Origin: Mercenaria mercenaria | Taxonomy: Eukaryota > Mollusca > Bivalvia > Venerida > Veneridae | Assembly (NCBI RefSeq): GCF_021730395.1 | Contig: NC_069362.1 | Span: 92,024,001-92,088,000, forward strand | DNA length: 64,000 bases | Direction of reading: 5' to 3' | Shown: positions 23,040 to 35,520 of the stretch, one piece after another | Layout: the number at the start of each line of letters is the position of its first letter | Position numbering within the stretch: position 1 is the first letter of the stretch | Notes under the pieces: generated by a model | Database searches by the model: none | Seen by the model: the letters and a program-made list of their open reading frames with translations, nothing else | Told to the model about the DNA's origin: nothing | Position numbers and translations under genes: made by a program

Positions 23040-24420
23040 ATCATGCACGTTTCACACCCAACTTCCACTGTCTAGTGATCTACTTTCTCTCCTGGACACC
23101 ATTCTGATAATACTGGTATAATACAATTATGCTACAGGTTGACACATGTCCAATTTAGGCCATCCCTGAATTAAGGTATCTTTACAGCTTCATCTGAAAA
23201 CTTGGTTAGACAATCTCTTTTCAGTATAGTTTTAAAAACAGAGAAAAGTAAGTATCTTACATTGTATAAACAAATTGTTGTCTTAATACATCAAATACTG
23301 TGAGTACAGCCACTGATTATACACCGAAAAAAAACCTGAAAAGGAAAATTTGAAATTTTAAGATACCATCTCTAAGTATAGCAATATAACGATCTTACCC
23401 AGTATAAAACAACTTTTCGTACAAATGATAACAATCATAGAAATACAAAAGAATGCATTTATTGTGTGACGCGTTTAAAGGCACTGACCTCCAGATCGTT
23501 CGACAACAAAACAAAACACCTTTTTTAGATATCTGAAAATAAATGCTGTATTTCTTAAGAATGCTTTGAAACTTAATTACTGAGAGACTATATGTTACCG
23601 AAACACATGTGAATTACTTGTTTTTACTACTTTTTACTATAAATATTGAAAAGCTTTTGTAACGCTTTACTCGAGGTAAACTGCCTCGATTATGAATACA
23701 TGTATTTATATTTAACGCGCATTGAACACTTAATCCTTTATAGCGTTATTGGTAACGACAGCGGATAACTTTTTTATTGCCGCGGCGGTCCCGGTTCGAT
23801 TCCCGACGCGGTCATCTTTTTTTTCTTGAGTTGGCGTTTTAAAAATAGTTTAAAAAAATAAAAACTCACATTCTAATGTTCGTAATATGACCAAACTTCA
23901 ATTTGAAAGAAAAATCCTTTTTTTAGCCAAAATCTGGAGGTCAGTGTCTTTAACGTCGCGCCACGAAATAACTGGTGATAGTGAAATATTAGACCAAGAC
24001 AATGTGTTTAATGTCTTTACATTTTATTGTAGCAATACGCACCATTATCAGTGTATATAGTTAAATTTTGATCACACTTTGTTACTACAGTGTGTAAGAT
24101 ACTTATTATCTATTTTTTAATTATGCTGAAAAGAGATTGATTGAATAAGTTTGCAGACACATTTATCCAAGAAGGGCCTAAACTGTCCACCTGACAACTT
24201 GTAGTATAGTTGTGTATTACCTGTATTATCAGAAAAATAGGTCACTAGGTTGTGGTGGGTCTTTAAACTATAGACCCATCACAACCCAGTGACCTACTTT
24301 TTCCTCCTACATTAACTTCGTGAAAATCATTCTGATAATGCCGGTATAATACAGCTATACTACAAGATGACAAATGGCCAATTTAGGTCATCATTGAATA
24401 ACTTCATCCGCGAAATTATT
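23040..24420. repeat. Large imperfect inverted repeat with a MITE in the loop
   Basis: Left arm at about 23070-23300 (attctgataatactggtat, aatctcttttcag, agtatcttaca) is repeated inverted at about 24050-24265 (tgtaagatact, ctgaaaagagatt, cctgtattatcag). A third arm in the left orientation follows at 24280-24400 (cattctgataatgccggtat, ggccaatttaggtcat). The arms at 24240-24293 abut as a tight palindrome (gtcactaggttgtggtgggt, then acccatcacaacccagtgac). The loop contains the TTAA MITE 23479-23949. No ORF is present. Confidence 0.55.
23479..23949. mobile_element. TTAA-flanked MITE with 18-bp TIRs
   Basis: TTAA at 23475-23478 and 23950-23953 flanks a 471-bp element. Its ends are AGGCACTGACCTCCAGAT and the inverse of AGACACTGACCTCCAGAT: 17 of 18 positions are identical. 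It contains a B-box-like stretch, ggttcgattcccgacgcggt, at about 23792-23812, which may be a captured tRNA-like fragment. It is non-autonomous with a piggyBac-type signature. Confidence 0.75.
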
Positions 24421-25170
24421 CTGTCAATCTCTTGAGATGGTACCTACACGGGGGAGGAAGTGTTACATGAAGGACGGAGTTCTTCTGATAACCTGTCATG
24501 TTTTCTTTTGATAATTGTTACAGAGTTCCTGGAAAACGTTACAGGGTTCTTTTGATATCTGTATGACAAAACAAGGAATCGGTCGACAAAATGGTAATTA
24601 TTTATCTTGAAAAAGAGAGAATGGGGTGTAAAACTAAAGTTTGATGATCAAGGTTGCCTAATGTTTTGTGTTATGCGTCAGAAAAAAAACTGTTTAGTCT
24701 AATAATCAGCGCCACTTCTTTGAAATCAAGACATTTTGTAAAATATCGAAATCGTTTTCTTATCCATACATATTAATCTACTCATTCACGTTTTTCATCC
24801 TCATCACACGCAATAGCCTAATTTTAGTGCAAAGTTGCAAACATAAACCACTATTTAACAGTTTTATGCCCGATTTTTCAAATGTTACGGAGTTCCGGTG
24901 ATAACTCTGAAGATGTCACAGAGTTCTTATGATAACTTTTGTGACCTACCCAAGAGGATTTAAAGGTATACTAATTAGACCCAAATGTCATGTTTGAAAA
25001 TATGTGCAATTTCTGCATATTAGTTTATATGAACATAAAATTACCATGTTTTCATAACTTTATCATGACATCACTGAACATTAGGGGTTCTAACTGACCA
25101 ATCAGAGAGCTGCATTTTCGAGTACCTGCCAGTTTCCACTTTGGTATAACGAAGTATATTTACAATGAAT
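24421..25170. repeat. Dispersed short motif region
   Basis: A motif like ttacagagttcttttgataa recurs in diverged form at about 24473, 24521, 24540, 24895 and 24920, spaced irregularly. It may be an old minisatellite. No coding region was seen. Confidence 0.35.
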
Positions 25171-27911
25171 ATATAGTGACTTTAGAAATAAATATCACAC
25201 TATTTAAGAAATCAAACTGAGATTTTTCACTGCATATGCTCCAGATGATGCTACAAACAACAAAACTTTGAAGTTTCACTGAAATATTATATGGATTTAA
25301 ATTTTTTTGTTTAGTTTAAAATTTGAGATTTTACACAGGGAGTCTATGATAAAGTCCGAGTAAAATGAAATCATCACCCAAGTGAAATTAGTATCATTCT
25401 GCAATGTTTTGGACATGTTAAAATTATGTGCTTTTTACAGAGAGCTATTTCCTTAGCAAAGGGAGACAATTTTCGCACAAAGACGTAGGGCAAAAAGACA
25501 TGACCGCAGAATATAAATTACGTTGGAGTTATATATTGCATTTCAATCTATTGGATCAATAATTAGTTTGTTTAATAGTAAATATCCACCGCAAGACAAA
25601 GAAAAATATATGTAGATCTTTGCAAACCCACAGATGATATACTTTAACTAATGCGCATTATCATTGATGATTTTGGATTAATAAACTATTTTTCAGCAAT
25701 TTTGATCTCGACAAATTTAGGTTAAGGAAAGTGAAATAAAGTGATAATAAAGTTTTTGTTTTATTTCCTAACATGATCTCACAGAACTTACCACCTGTCG
25801 CAATTAGCTTACATAATACTTGTAATATAATTAAAAGTCTTAGTTTTAAATAAAATGTTCAATTAACAAGGTTCAGCCTTTGATTTTGTATCCAATTATA
25901 CACAAATGGGGATCAATTCATTCCGTATTCAAAAAAATAATAATCATCTTAAAATTGTTATTTTTTTATTTCTATCTATTCTTTGAATTGGAAAGTTTTT
26001 ATTTGGCAATATCAAAGTGGTTCGGATGGTGAATGCAGCGGGGGGGGGGGGGGGGTAGCGGGGAGAGGTGTTCTATTTACATTCTTTATCTGTTGTCAAA
26101 CGATGTTCCTATTCTTTGCGGAATTCAAGTTTATCATAATTTTCGTAATGACTTCTGCGCACGATACATTTTCGATATGAAAATGATCCAGCAAAAACAT
26201 AAGAGATAAAAAAAAATAGAAATTAATTTTAGGTATTTTCCTTCAGTAGGTAGTTATAGTCCTTGATTTGATTCATATCTTACGAATTTAGATTTTTTTT
26301 ATAACTACACTTTCATCGTTTTAAAAGGAAATGTCCATTTAAGTTCCAGAGTATATTCTTATAGATTTTAAAATACTAGATATCACGTGAAACGTTTATT
26401 TTTGATTCTCAAATCAGGTTCGCCTCCGAGTGCGTTCTTATTATGGCATTGATGACCGAAGGCATTAAAGTATGTCACATCAAAGCAGAATGGATTTAAC
26501 ATCATATTCCAATTGAGGAGAGTTGTCTTTTAAAAGCTATAAATCAGCTAAAATCTAATCAAAGTAGTGGTCCTGATAAATATTTAAATGAGTTTTTTCA
26601 TTCATGGAAAAAAATATTTTATCACCTTTTTTGTTGTCACTTTTTAACATTTTTTTTTGATACAGGATTTTTTCCTGAATTTATTATTCCATTACACAAG
26701 GAAGGAACTATCAGTGATGAAACAGACTGACCCGGTTTATAGGTTGGTCAGGGCTACGGATATGCGATATTTATTGTATTTTGTCATTATTTTTGAGCAT
26801 GGATCCCCTTCAGTTTGGAACCGTCCATGTTTACAAACACGTTTGTTTATTTTATGAAGAGTAAGTGTTTTAGGTAAATTGTTTACTCGTATCTTAAAGT
26901 TCAGTTTATTAGGCAAATTGGCAAAAAATATTGCCTTTGGCCATCTAACAAAGTGTAGAGAAACAGGGAACCAGATTACATGGGACTGTACGGAAAAAAT
27001 ACAGGGTTTTTTTTTGTACGCACGTGCATCCAATACGGTAATATATTGTACGGTCACAAAAAATACTCACATGTTGCAAATAAACGTTCACAATTGGATA
27101 AATAAAATAGATATAGAATAATAGCGCATAGCGGCAATGATTTGTCTTTTAAAAAGTCTGATTTTAGCATTATATTACAGATATCTAATATAACAGTGAT
27201 GAATTTCAGTTAGTTAACTTTATGTTCAATATTAAAATCTTCGAAATTCTGTGCACCCCCACCCCCCTCCCCCCAAGCGAGCATCCGCATATTATATATA
27301 CAGAAAAATTTCACATATTCATTTACGAAACGCCGAAACGCGAGTAAAGGATCAATACAGGTTAAAAAATGAAAAGAAGCATTTGCAAACCTGTACTTCA
27401 GCATTTGCAAAAAGCACAGATATATCTGAAGCATCACGTAACCAGTTGCTATTTCATAACATAGAGAGTCTATTTTTAGATCATGCATATTCATTTATTA
27501 TATTAATCTCTATTCTACAGTATCAAATATTCAATGCACGGGTTAGCACTCTATACGAATTATTGTTCCTTGCCAGCCTGCTATTTAATAACATACATTT
27601 CACAATAGATTTACGTAAAAACGTACGAACATACATTGACACAGAGGCTATTTGTAATTCATAATTTTAACATGTCCAAAACATTGCGGAATGATACTAA
27701 TTTCACTTGGGTAATGATTACATTTTACTCGGACTTTATCATAGACTCCCTGTGTAAAATCAAAAACTTTTAACTAAAATAAAGGTATTAAATCGATATA
27801 ATATTTCAATGAAATTTCAAAGTTTTGTTGTTTGTAGCATCATCTCAGGCAGTGAAAAATCTTAATTTGATTTCTAAAATAGGGTGATATTTATGTCTAA
27901 AGTCACTATAT
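25171..27911. repeat. Pair of ~255-bp inverted repeats flanking 2.2 kb
   Basis: Left arm 25171-25428 (atatagtgactttagaaata, agtctatgataaagtccgag, acatgttaaaattatg) recurs inverted at 27660-27911. They could be the long TIRs of one 2.7 kb non-autonomous element or two separate copies of a repeat in opposite orientation. No target duplication was recognised. The interior holds a LINE scrap (26505-26720), a poly-G run at 26041-26055 and unrecognised AT-rich DNA. Confidence 0.55.
26505..26720 (+). mobile_element. LINE reverse-transcriptase fragment
   Basis: Conceptual pieces read IPIEESCLLKAINQLKSNQ, SSGPDKYLNEFFHSW and DTGFFPEFIIPLHKEGTISD. This is the N-terminal RT stretch of a non-LTR element (LK..SSGPD..NEF, then F.P.F.IPL.K.G). 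It is short, in mixed frames and dead. Confidence 0.6.
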
Positions 27912-28079
27912 GCGTAAGTCCAAGATGGCGGCGCCCTACTGGTATTCGGATGCCTTTGACAGTACCCTTGTATCCATTACCTGCTCATTCAAGTGTAAAA
28001 TGTTGACCATAAGTGTTTCTTCTCAAAAGAAGGAAAAATAAAAAAGATATAGAATAAACAAAGATATTTCAATATAGCT

Positions 28080-28402
28080 CCAAGTATGTACAAGTTTATT
28101 GTTTTACTCAACTCGGATAAAAAGTCAGTGTTAAATAAATTTACTAAGCTACGTTTTGTACTAAAGGTAATGATATACTTATTCTTAATTGTATTCCATG
28201 TTAAACACTCTCATACATTGCGTGTACGTTTTTGTTTACCTATATGCTCTTATTATAAATTTCCATATAATCTGTGAAACTGTAAATGTATATTTTAACA
28301 AAGAGCTATAAAAATAAATTTTTAGTTCTTTAATTTTAATAATCATTTATGACGATGAACTGTAAATGCTTGAGTTCAAATAAAGTTTCTGTTCTGTTCT
28401 GT
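28080..28402 (+). mobile_element. Probable LINE 3' end
   Basis: The sequence ends gacgatgaactgtaaatgct, tgagttcaaataaagtttct, then gttctgttctgt. A short 3' simple-repeat tail after aataaag is how non-LTR copies of this type end. No ORF remains. Confidence 0.4.
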
Positions 28403-29544
28403 ATGTATGTAGCTGTAAAGTCAAGAGTGAAATATTGATTAATTTCAATGTATGTTGGTGTCAGACAACATTAATGCTTATCTCCCGTTTTTAAATGATA
28501 TAGAAGATGTTGGGGGGTTTTTTTTATTGAGTCGGCTAAAGGCTGAAAGCCTTTTGACGAGTCCTTGCTGTTCAGCGATTCTCTAAGCGGACCGAATAAC
28601 ACGTGAAGAGATGTAGTTCCATTAGATTTCTCAAACTTCAAACAGTTCACTGCATGAATGAAGTTAAGTTGTGTCAATTCCCTTTGCTATGACCAATATA
28701 CGATGTAATCTGTCATATTTATGACTTGTAATTGTGCAATACTCGGATGTAACTTATTAAGCATAAATGTGCATTTTAAGAATTGCGCAGGCTTACAAAG
28801 CTTGGGTAACATCCAGCGAAAGACAAAAAAATAGTTCCACAGGGCTCCAGATAAGATGCGTATTAGCGTAAATTACGTATAGAAATAATGCAAATACGCA
28901 TGTCTAATAATTTCTAAGCGTATAAAAACGTATATAAAATTACAGAAACGCACACAATGCTTTTTTAAAAACAAAATCTGAATCGTCTGGATGCGTTAGG
29001 TAACATAGCCGATCAGCCTTAATTCTCCCACATTGAACGTAAACACGCATCGTATGATTTCTATAAACTTTGCGTGGGTTGAATTTTGCAGTCAGTAAAC
29101 GGATAAATTATCGGAAGAAGAAGCTCTTACTGGTTTGTTTAGTTACTACTGATATTAAAAATGATTTTAATTCTTATTTTTCGAGAAATAAACAAATCGG
29201 CGAAACATTAAATTGTATTTTTTTGTAGTTTTTGAAATCGAAAGTAGATCGTCTATGTTTGGCTGCTTTCACGAAACGAAACAACTTTTTTATGAAAAGA
29301 TTTAAATAAGAGGTAATTTAACCGTAAACTTCAATGTCAGATACTGCCAATTGCTGCTAAATGTCTTCGTATCATCACAATTTGTAAAATATATTGTTGA
29401 AACCGGAGAAAAGTGTAATCGTATCCGGATATGATATTTTGGGTAAATATCGAGCTGTGTTATGAAATTTTAAGAAAAAAACTAAAAACAAACTGAAACT
29501 GGTAGACTATACTGTCAGTACATCAATCATTAGCCGACTCAGGC
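28403..29544. other. Intergenic, nothing recognised
   Basis: AT-rich with several homopolymer runs. No gene or repeat is supported. Confidence 0.3.
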
Positions 29545-31040
29545 CCTTCAGGCCTTTGATATAAATAATGGATATGAAGGTATAGACGTACACATGTTTA
29601 AAATGTTTTTGATTCTATATGTTGACGATGTTGTTATATTTGCAAATAGCAATCGTGAATTACAAAATAGTTTAGATGCACTGTATGAATATTTTAACGA
29701 TGAAACTGGTTGTGAATACAGAAAAAAAAAACACAACAGAATTATGATTTTTCGAAAAGGTGTTCATTTACAACGTAATCTATTGTTCAATTATAATGGA
29801 AACCCGTTTGAAATAGTAACAAATACATATTTAGGTATTGTTTTTACAACCTGTGGATCTTTTTCTGAAGCTCAAAAAAAAAAAAAACACTCGCTGGCCA
29901 AGCTTTAAAAGCGAAATGTTGAAAATGAACAATTTACTGATATTTAAGTAAAGCATAGCAAAATAAAGTTTATCAAATAAATCCAAAGTAAAGCATAGAT
30001 TGGATTTATTTGATAAACTGGTATCGCCGATTTTAAATGATTGAAGTGAAGTGTCGAGTTTTATTCAAGGTAACGCTATTGAAAGAGCTCATATACAGAT
30101 TTGTAAAAATATACTAAGTGTAAAGAAATTTTATATATGGTGAGCTAGGTAGGCAATTTTTTCAATATGTAAGATTTTTCAAGATTATAAAGTACTGGAT
30201 TAAGATTTTACATCCAACCGATGATAAATACATTAGAAAAGTTTATCTTGTGTTTAAAGAAGATACAGAGAGTAATCCTAACTGAAAAAAGAATGGTGTT
30301 CATTGGTGAAAGATTTACTTTGTATACTTGGTTTTTATGAGGCTTGACTATCCCAAGACGTTGGAAATATAAGTCTATTCCTAAGTATGATTAAACAAAG
30401 AAAGAATAAAAGATCAGTTTAAACAAAATTGGTCTGGAGGACTATATGATTCTAGCAAAAATTCTTTTTACAGAAGTATCTCAAATTTTCAAATCCAACC
30501 TTATTTAACCTTGATTAGTATTAAGGGGCCTCCGTGATTAAGGTCGCTGACTTCAAATTACTTGCCTCTTAACGATGTGGGTTCGAACCTCACTCGGGAC
30601 GTTGAATTCTTCATGTGAGGAAGCCCTCCAGCTGGCTTACGGAGGGTCGGTGGTTCTACCCAGGTACCCGCTCGTGATGAAATAATGCACGGAGGGGCAC
30701 CTGGGGTTTTCCTCCACCATGTGTTTCAAAGTTAAGACTATCTTCTCATTGATTAAATGTTGAAATGGTAAGATGGACGAAACCAGTAAGTATTCCGTTA
30801 AAGTCAAAGAAATATTAAATACATTTTATAGCTCTTTGGTTAAATGAAAGAATATGTAACCGCTATAGTATTTTAGAAGATGAGTTTTATTTTGTTTTAG
30901 AATGTACCATGCTTTCTGACTTAAGAATAGACTACATACTTACTATTGGAGACGTCCAAATATGTTGACGCTCATAGAACTATTTAATACCGATATTGTT
31001 AAATTAGTAAGGACTTTAGTATATTCGTAGATAAGGCTTT
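29545..31040 (+). mobile_element. LINE remnant with internal SINE
   Basis: The best piece (29594-29908) carries the RT catalytic motif as YVDD (FLILYVDDVVIFANSNRELQ), then KIMIF-like IMIFRKGVHL and NTYLGIVFTTCGSFSE. Downstream scraps are LDLFDKL, ERAHIQICKNIL, FFKIIKYWIKILHP and YRSISNFQIQPYLTLI. After the SINE comes NRYSILEDEFYFVLECTM, the C-terminal Cys/His region. The parts are collinear with a single ORF2 running from RT motif C to the 3' end, with many frame changes. It looks related to the LINEs at 8100 and 39484. Confidence 0.75.
30525..30745 (+). mobile_element. tRNA-derived SINE lacking its 3' tail
   Basis: The head aaggggcctccgtgattaag with the B-box gtgggttcgaacctcactcg is followed by a core with ctccagctggcttacggagg, ggtggttctacccaggtacc and gtgatgaaataatgcacgga. 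This is a known type of molluscan SINE core, recalled from memory. The usual 3' part (gtgcgacgttaaaccc) seen at 5225-5308 is missing here. It sits inside the LINE remnant 29545-31040. Confidence 0.7.
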
Positions 31041-33860
31041 TGAAATTAGATCCGATTTTTTTTATAGTGATTCAGATATATAATGATATTAGCAAAGTTG
31101 CATTCATCTCTGTAGTAACTATGTGTTTTAAATACATGTTCATGTGTTTGATATTACAATTGTACATACATATAATGTCCTTAAGTTGGTCTTGTATTTC
31201 GGTTTTGGCCAGACCAAAACATATACATATTATAAACCGGCTGTATGAGTCCCAAAATTGTAGTTATTACATACATTATCTGTTTAGCCGAATATGTAAT
31301 TTTGCTGAGTCGTAGCTGGTGATCCATGCTTGTAACGTTTTATCATGGTGAATTGTATAAAATTGATTTAATCATAAGTGATATCTACCCAATAACTAAT
31401 ATATTATTTGGTATGTAATTACATTGACAAAAATTATTGTCAGCAGCCATTGTCATTGTCAAAGTTCTGTTTATATACTTGTAAGTGTATCATAATTCGC
31501 ATTTATATATAAGTAATTATAAGTAATATTTACCCGATAACTCGAAATGCACTGTGGGTATTTGTATTAAATTTCATACCGCAGGTCACTGTCATTGTCA
31601 GATATGGTTTAAAGTGGAATTATATGCATTTTTCAAGTAAAAATCCAGCTGAAATAGATGTGTGTATAAAAAGGGTGGAGGAAATTATAGCTTATAACCC
31701 AATATACCAGACATTTACTGTTACCAGTACGAAATAATAACTTTCCAAATATTGCTTTGTCATGGATATTAATGGCATGATATCATAATCATATAGTAGT
31801 AGTTTATAGTTGTCAAAATTCATGTGTAAAATCATGTTATATACACCGCCATATAATGTATCACAATGTCCTCTTGGGTCTAAGACCTTCTGGAATTTAT
31901 ATGAATACACTTGTAAAAACATTCAGGATTATGTCCAGACAATCAATTATAACAATACCACCTGTTCTGAGTGCATTCACAGTAGAAAAATATTGATGAA
32001 AAAAATTCTTTACGGGCTTGTTTACATTACAAAATCTATAATAACTTCATTTCTGGTATGGTTTTTGTATTTTTGTAAGCTCATGATAAAGAGCATATAA
32101 TTCTATATTACACTGATCTTTTAGGATAAGTTTTAGACTCTTGACTAGTCTTGGATTTTGAATTTACTAAAAGACAAAAGAAATTTTAATGTAGCCTTTT
32201 TCAAAGTGTTGAATGTAGACTAAACTTACAATGCATTCTGTTGAATATATTTACGTGTGAATACTTTCAATAAAGACTATAATTGGTGAAATCTTGAGTA
32301 GTCCATTTTGCTTCAGATATTTTTAGATGGTCATTTTTCACCGCGTCCGATCGTTACTTTGAAAAACCGGATCAGTAATGCATGATCTCGTATCAAATGG
32401 AGCGGTTTTGGTCATTTTGGGTAAGAAAATTGTCCCTAAATTATTGTCGACGACGGCATACAGCAAATGTGTTCCTGACATTGTGGAATACTCGTTGCTA
32501 TTCGTTTTCCAGCCACTCTATTTTTCTCAGTTAATTCATTTCTAAATAACAGAAAAATACGGTGTCGTTGATCATATTTCAACGACGTTAACGATGCCTT
32601 GACTTCATCAAGATGCTTTCATTAAGTTTGCGTTAATTTATATTTGTATACTTTTGATAATTTTAACGAACAATTTCTAAGTCATAAGAAATTGTTTAGT
32701 TCGAATACTGAAAGTAGTATAAACACACGACAAGAATCTCAGACAGGGTGCGCACCATGAGCAGTAGGTCTTTATCCAATGCGTTATAGATTGTCGTTAA
32801 CGTCGAGTCGCGGATTTATTTTGTTTTCTCTCTCGTCCTTCGCTATCTTTTAGCAATTCCGGGCCATTTGCGAGACATCTGTACCACTTGAAGATCAAAA
32901 CGCAGATAACCGAACCTTGTCATGGCGTCTGCTTCATTAGTTTATTATTTCAGATGATGTTTGTCAAAATCTCTACATCACTAAGCAAAGGTCTGTTTGT
33001 CTATGCGAGCCGATGACGACTTTACGTGAACTACCAACAGCAATACTCATTTAGTCCAGACGTTGTTTATTTCCGCTTTCCACGTCCAAATGACGCCATT
33101 CTTTTGGCGTATGTCGCCTTGATGTTGTGGTTCTCAGATGAAAAAGCGACTGCGCCGGTTATGCGTAGCTATGGTAATTAAAACGTTCTATATGCGCTCT
33201 GTATGTCTACAAAAATGTTACGAAAAAATGTAAGACCGAATTACACAAAGATTGCGAATTCCAAGCATATATCTCTCATTGCACTGTACACAAAAGGCGG
33301 CTTTCGACAGCAAAAGTCTACGATATTTTCGAACAGCCCTCGGACTAGATGACGAATGTCATCTAACATGTTAAACATTCATATTGCAACAGTTTAATTG
33401 CCAACGTTTTCAAAATACGGGTGGTAGATCAGGGGAATGTCTCGAAAGAGGGGAATTTCGAAAACAGAGGAAATTAAACTACATTGTATATATATTTCCA
33501 GCTTCTGTCTCAGCGGGACAGTATCAGAATAGAATGTCACACAATCTTTATTAAAATCACACATTTTGGACAGGAAACTGGCTCTCCGGCCTATTTTTTT
33601 CGAAAACACAGGTCGACATGTTTTTCCGGTAAACATTTTGCCAACCTTTTTTTGCGAAAAACATAATTATGAATAATTTACTACTATTCTCTACTCACAG
33701 TCCAAATTGGATTACCTGCTTGGAAAATCAACCTTGTGCACAGTTTCCATTTGCTGTTTAGACGGCGCATTTTGTCGTCGTTGAAATTGATATAGAAACC
33801 TTATAATCAACAAATACATCTTGATAAGGAGGTTCAATTCTTTAATGGACAATGCCATTT
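31041..33860. other. 2.8 kb without recognised genes
   Basis: AT-rich DNA with short unsupported open frames. A direct duplication of ~95 bp is visible at about 31371-31465 and 31515-31610 (tatctacccaataact with ccattgtcattgtcaa versus tatttacccgataact with tcactgtcattgtcag). Nothing else is supported. Confidence 0.35.
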
Positions 33861-35011
33861 TTAGCTCAGCTGATTTAAAAAAAAAAATTGATGAGTTATT
33901 GTCATCACTTGATCTTCGTCGGCGTCGGCGTTGCCTGGTTAAGTTTTATAATTAGATCAGCTTTTCTCCTAAACTATCAAAGCTATTGCTTTAAAACTTG
34001 CAACATTTGTTCACCATCAAAAGCTGACTCTATGAAGCAAGAAACATAACTCCATCCTGCTTTTTGCAAGAATTATGACCCTTTTTGGACTGAGAAAATA
34101 TCAGATTTCTTGGCTAAGTTTTATGTTTAGGTCAGCTTTTCTCCAAAACTATCAAAGCTATTGCTTTGAAACTTGCAACTCTTGTTCACCATCAGAAGCT
34201 GGCTCTACACAGCAAGAAACATAACTCAATCTAGCTTTTTGCAAGAATTATGGCCCCTTTTGGACCTAGAAAATCAGATTTCTTGGTTAAGTTTTGTGTT
34301 TAGGTCAGCTTTTCTCCAAAACTATCAAAGCTATGGCTTTAAAACTTGCAAGACTTGTTCACCATCAGAAGCTGACTCTGTACAGCAAGAAACACAACTC
34401 CATCCTGCTTTTTGCAAGAATTATGGCCCCTTTTGGACTTAGAAAATCAGATTTCTAGGGGTTAAGTTTTGTGTTTAGGTCAGCTTTTCTCCTAAACTAT
34501 CAAAGCTATGGCTTTAAAACTTGCAAGATGTTCACATCAGAGCTGACTCGTACGCAGAAACACAATCCATCTGCTTTTTGCAAGAATTATGGCCCTTTTG
34601 GACTTAGAAAATCAATTTCTAGGTTAGTTTGTGTTTAGTCAGCTTTCTCCTAAACTATCAAAGCTATTGCTTTAAACTTGCAACACTTGTTCATCACAAG
34701 TTGACTCTGTACAGCAAGAGACATAACTCCACCTTGCTTTTTGCAAGAATTATGGCCCCTTTTGGACTTAGAAAATATCAGATGTCTTGGTTACGTTTTG
34801 CGTTTAGGTCAGCTTTTCTCCTTTACGGTCAGAGCTATAATTATTTGCCATTAAAAGCTGACTCTGCACAGCAAGTTCCGTAACTCTACATTGCAAGAAT
34901 CATTTCCCCTTTTTGACTTAGAAAATCATGGGTAGGACAATATTTCTATTATACAGAGACAAAAAAATCAATGAGCGTCTACAACCGCAAGGCGGCGCTC
35001 TTGTTTTAATT
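33861..35011 (-). mobile_element. AACAAGAG-type element, reversed copy with ~175-bp units
   Basis: On the minus strand it starts AACAAGAGCGCCGCCTTGCG (about 35008) and ends cagctgagctaaaaatgg (about 33861). It has about six ~175-bp units sharing ggggccataattcttgcaa, gagtcagcttctgatggtga and ttgatagttt-ggagaaaagc. The acgccgacgccgac block precedes the 3' end. It belongs to the same family as 5906-6735 but carries more units. Open frames here (34173-34883) are read-throughs of the repeat. Confidence 0.65.
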
Positions 35012-35520
35012 TTCGTCAATGAAAACGAATACCTCACTGCTGAGAGATTCATGTGTACACCACGTATGCATTATTTTTACAGTGATAAACGGTTCTCGTA
35101 TTTTGGATTCTGACTGACAAGACAGTCAGAATAAGTCTATTTAGACTGGCCATCACTCCTAAACACCTAATATGATTTTTATTGCATTTTATGAACAAAA
35201 AAAACATACTTTTTTTCACTTCTGAAAATCAAACGTTCGCACGTTTGTCAGTGCATATTCCCAGCAACTCGCCTGACTTGATGGATAACCTTAGGACGGC
35301 CAGCACATATTTATGCGATCCTGCCAGGCATCATCTACATCATCTACAAAAAGATATTTGAGCTCGGAATAAACACAAATCCTACAGGGGTTCGTAACGG
35401 ACCTAGGGTACATTGATAATTTTGGAACTTCATCAAATCGCTCGAAAGGTCGTTTCTGTTGTTGTCTGAGAGTGTCAGTATATGCCTCGGATGTAGACCT
35501 AGACATTTCAGAAATGTTTT

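Noticed and set aside
31040-32100. Several 76-96 aa ORFs
   Set aside because: Overlapping on both strands in AT-rich DNA; no motif or splice support.
34173-34883. Open frames of 84-89 aa
   Set aside because: Periodic read-through of the ~175-bp tandem units.
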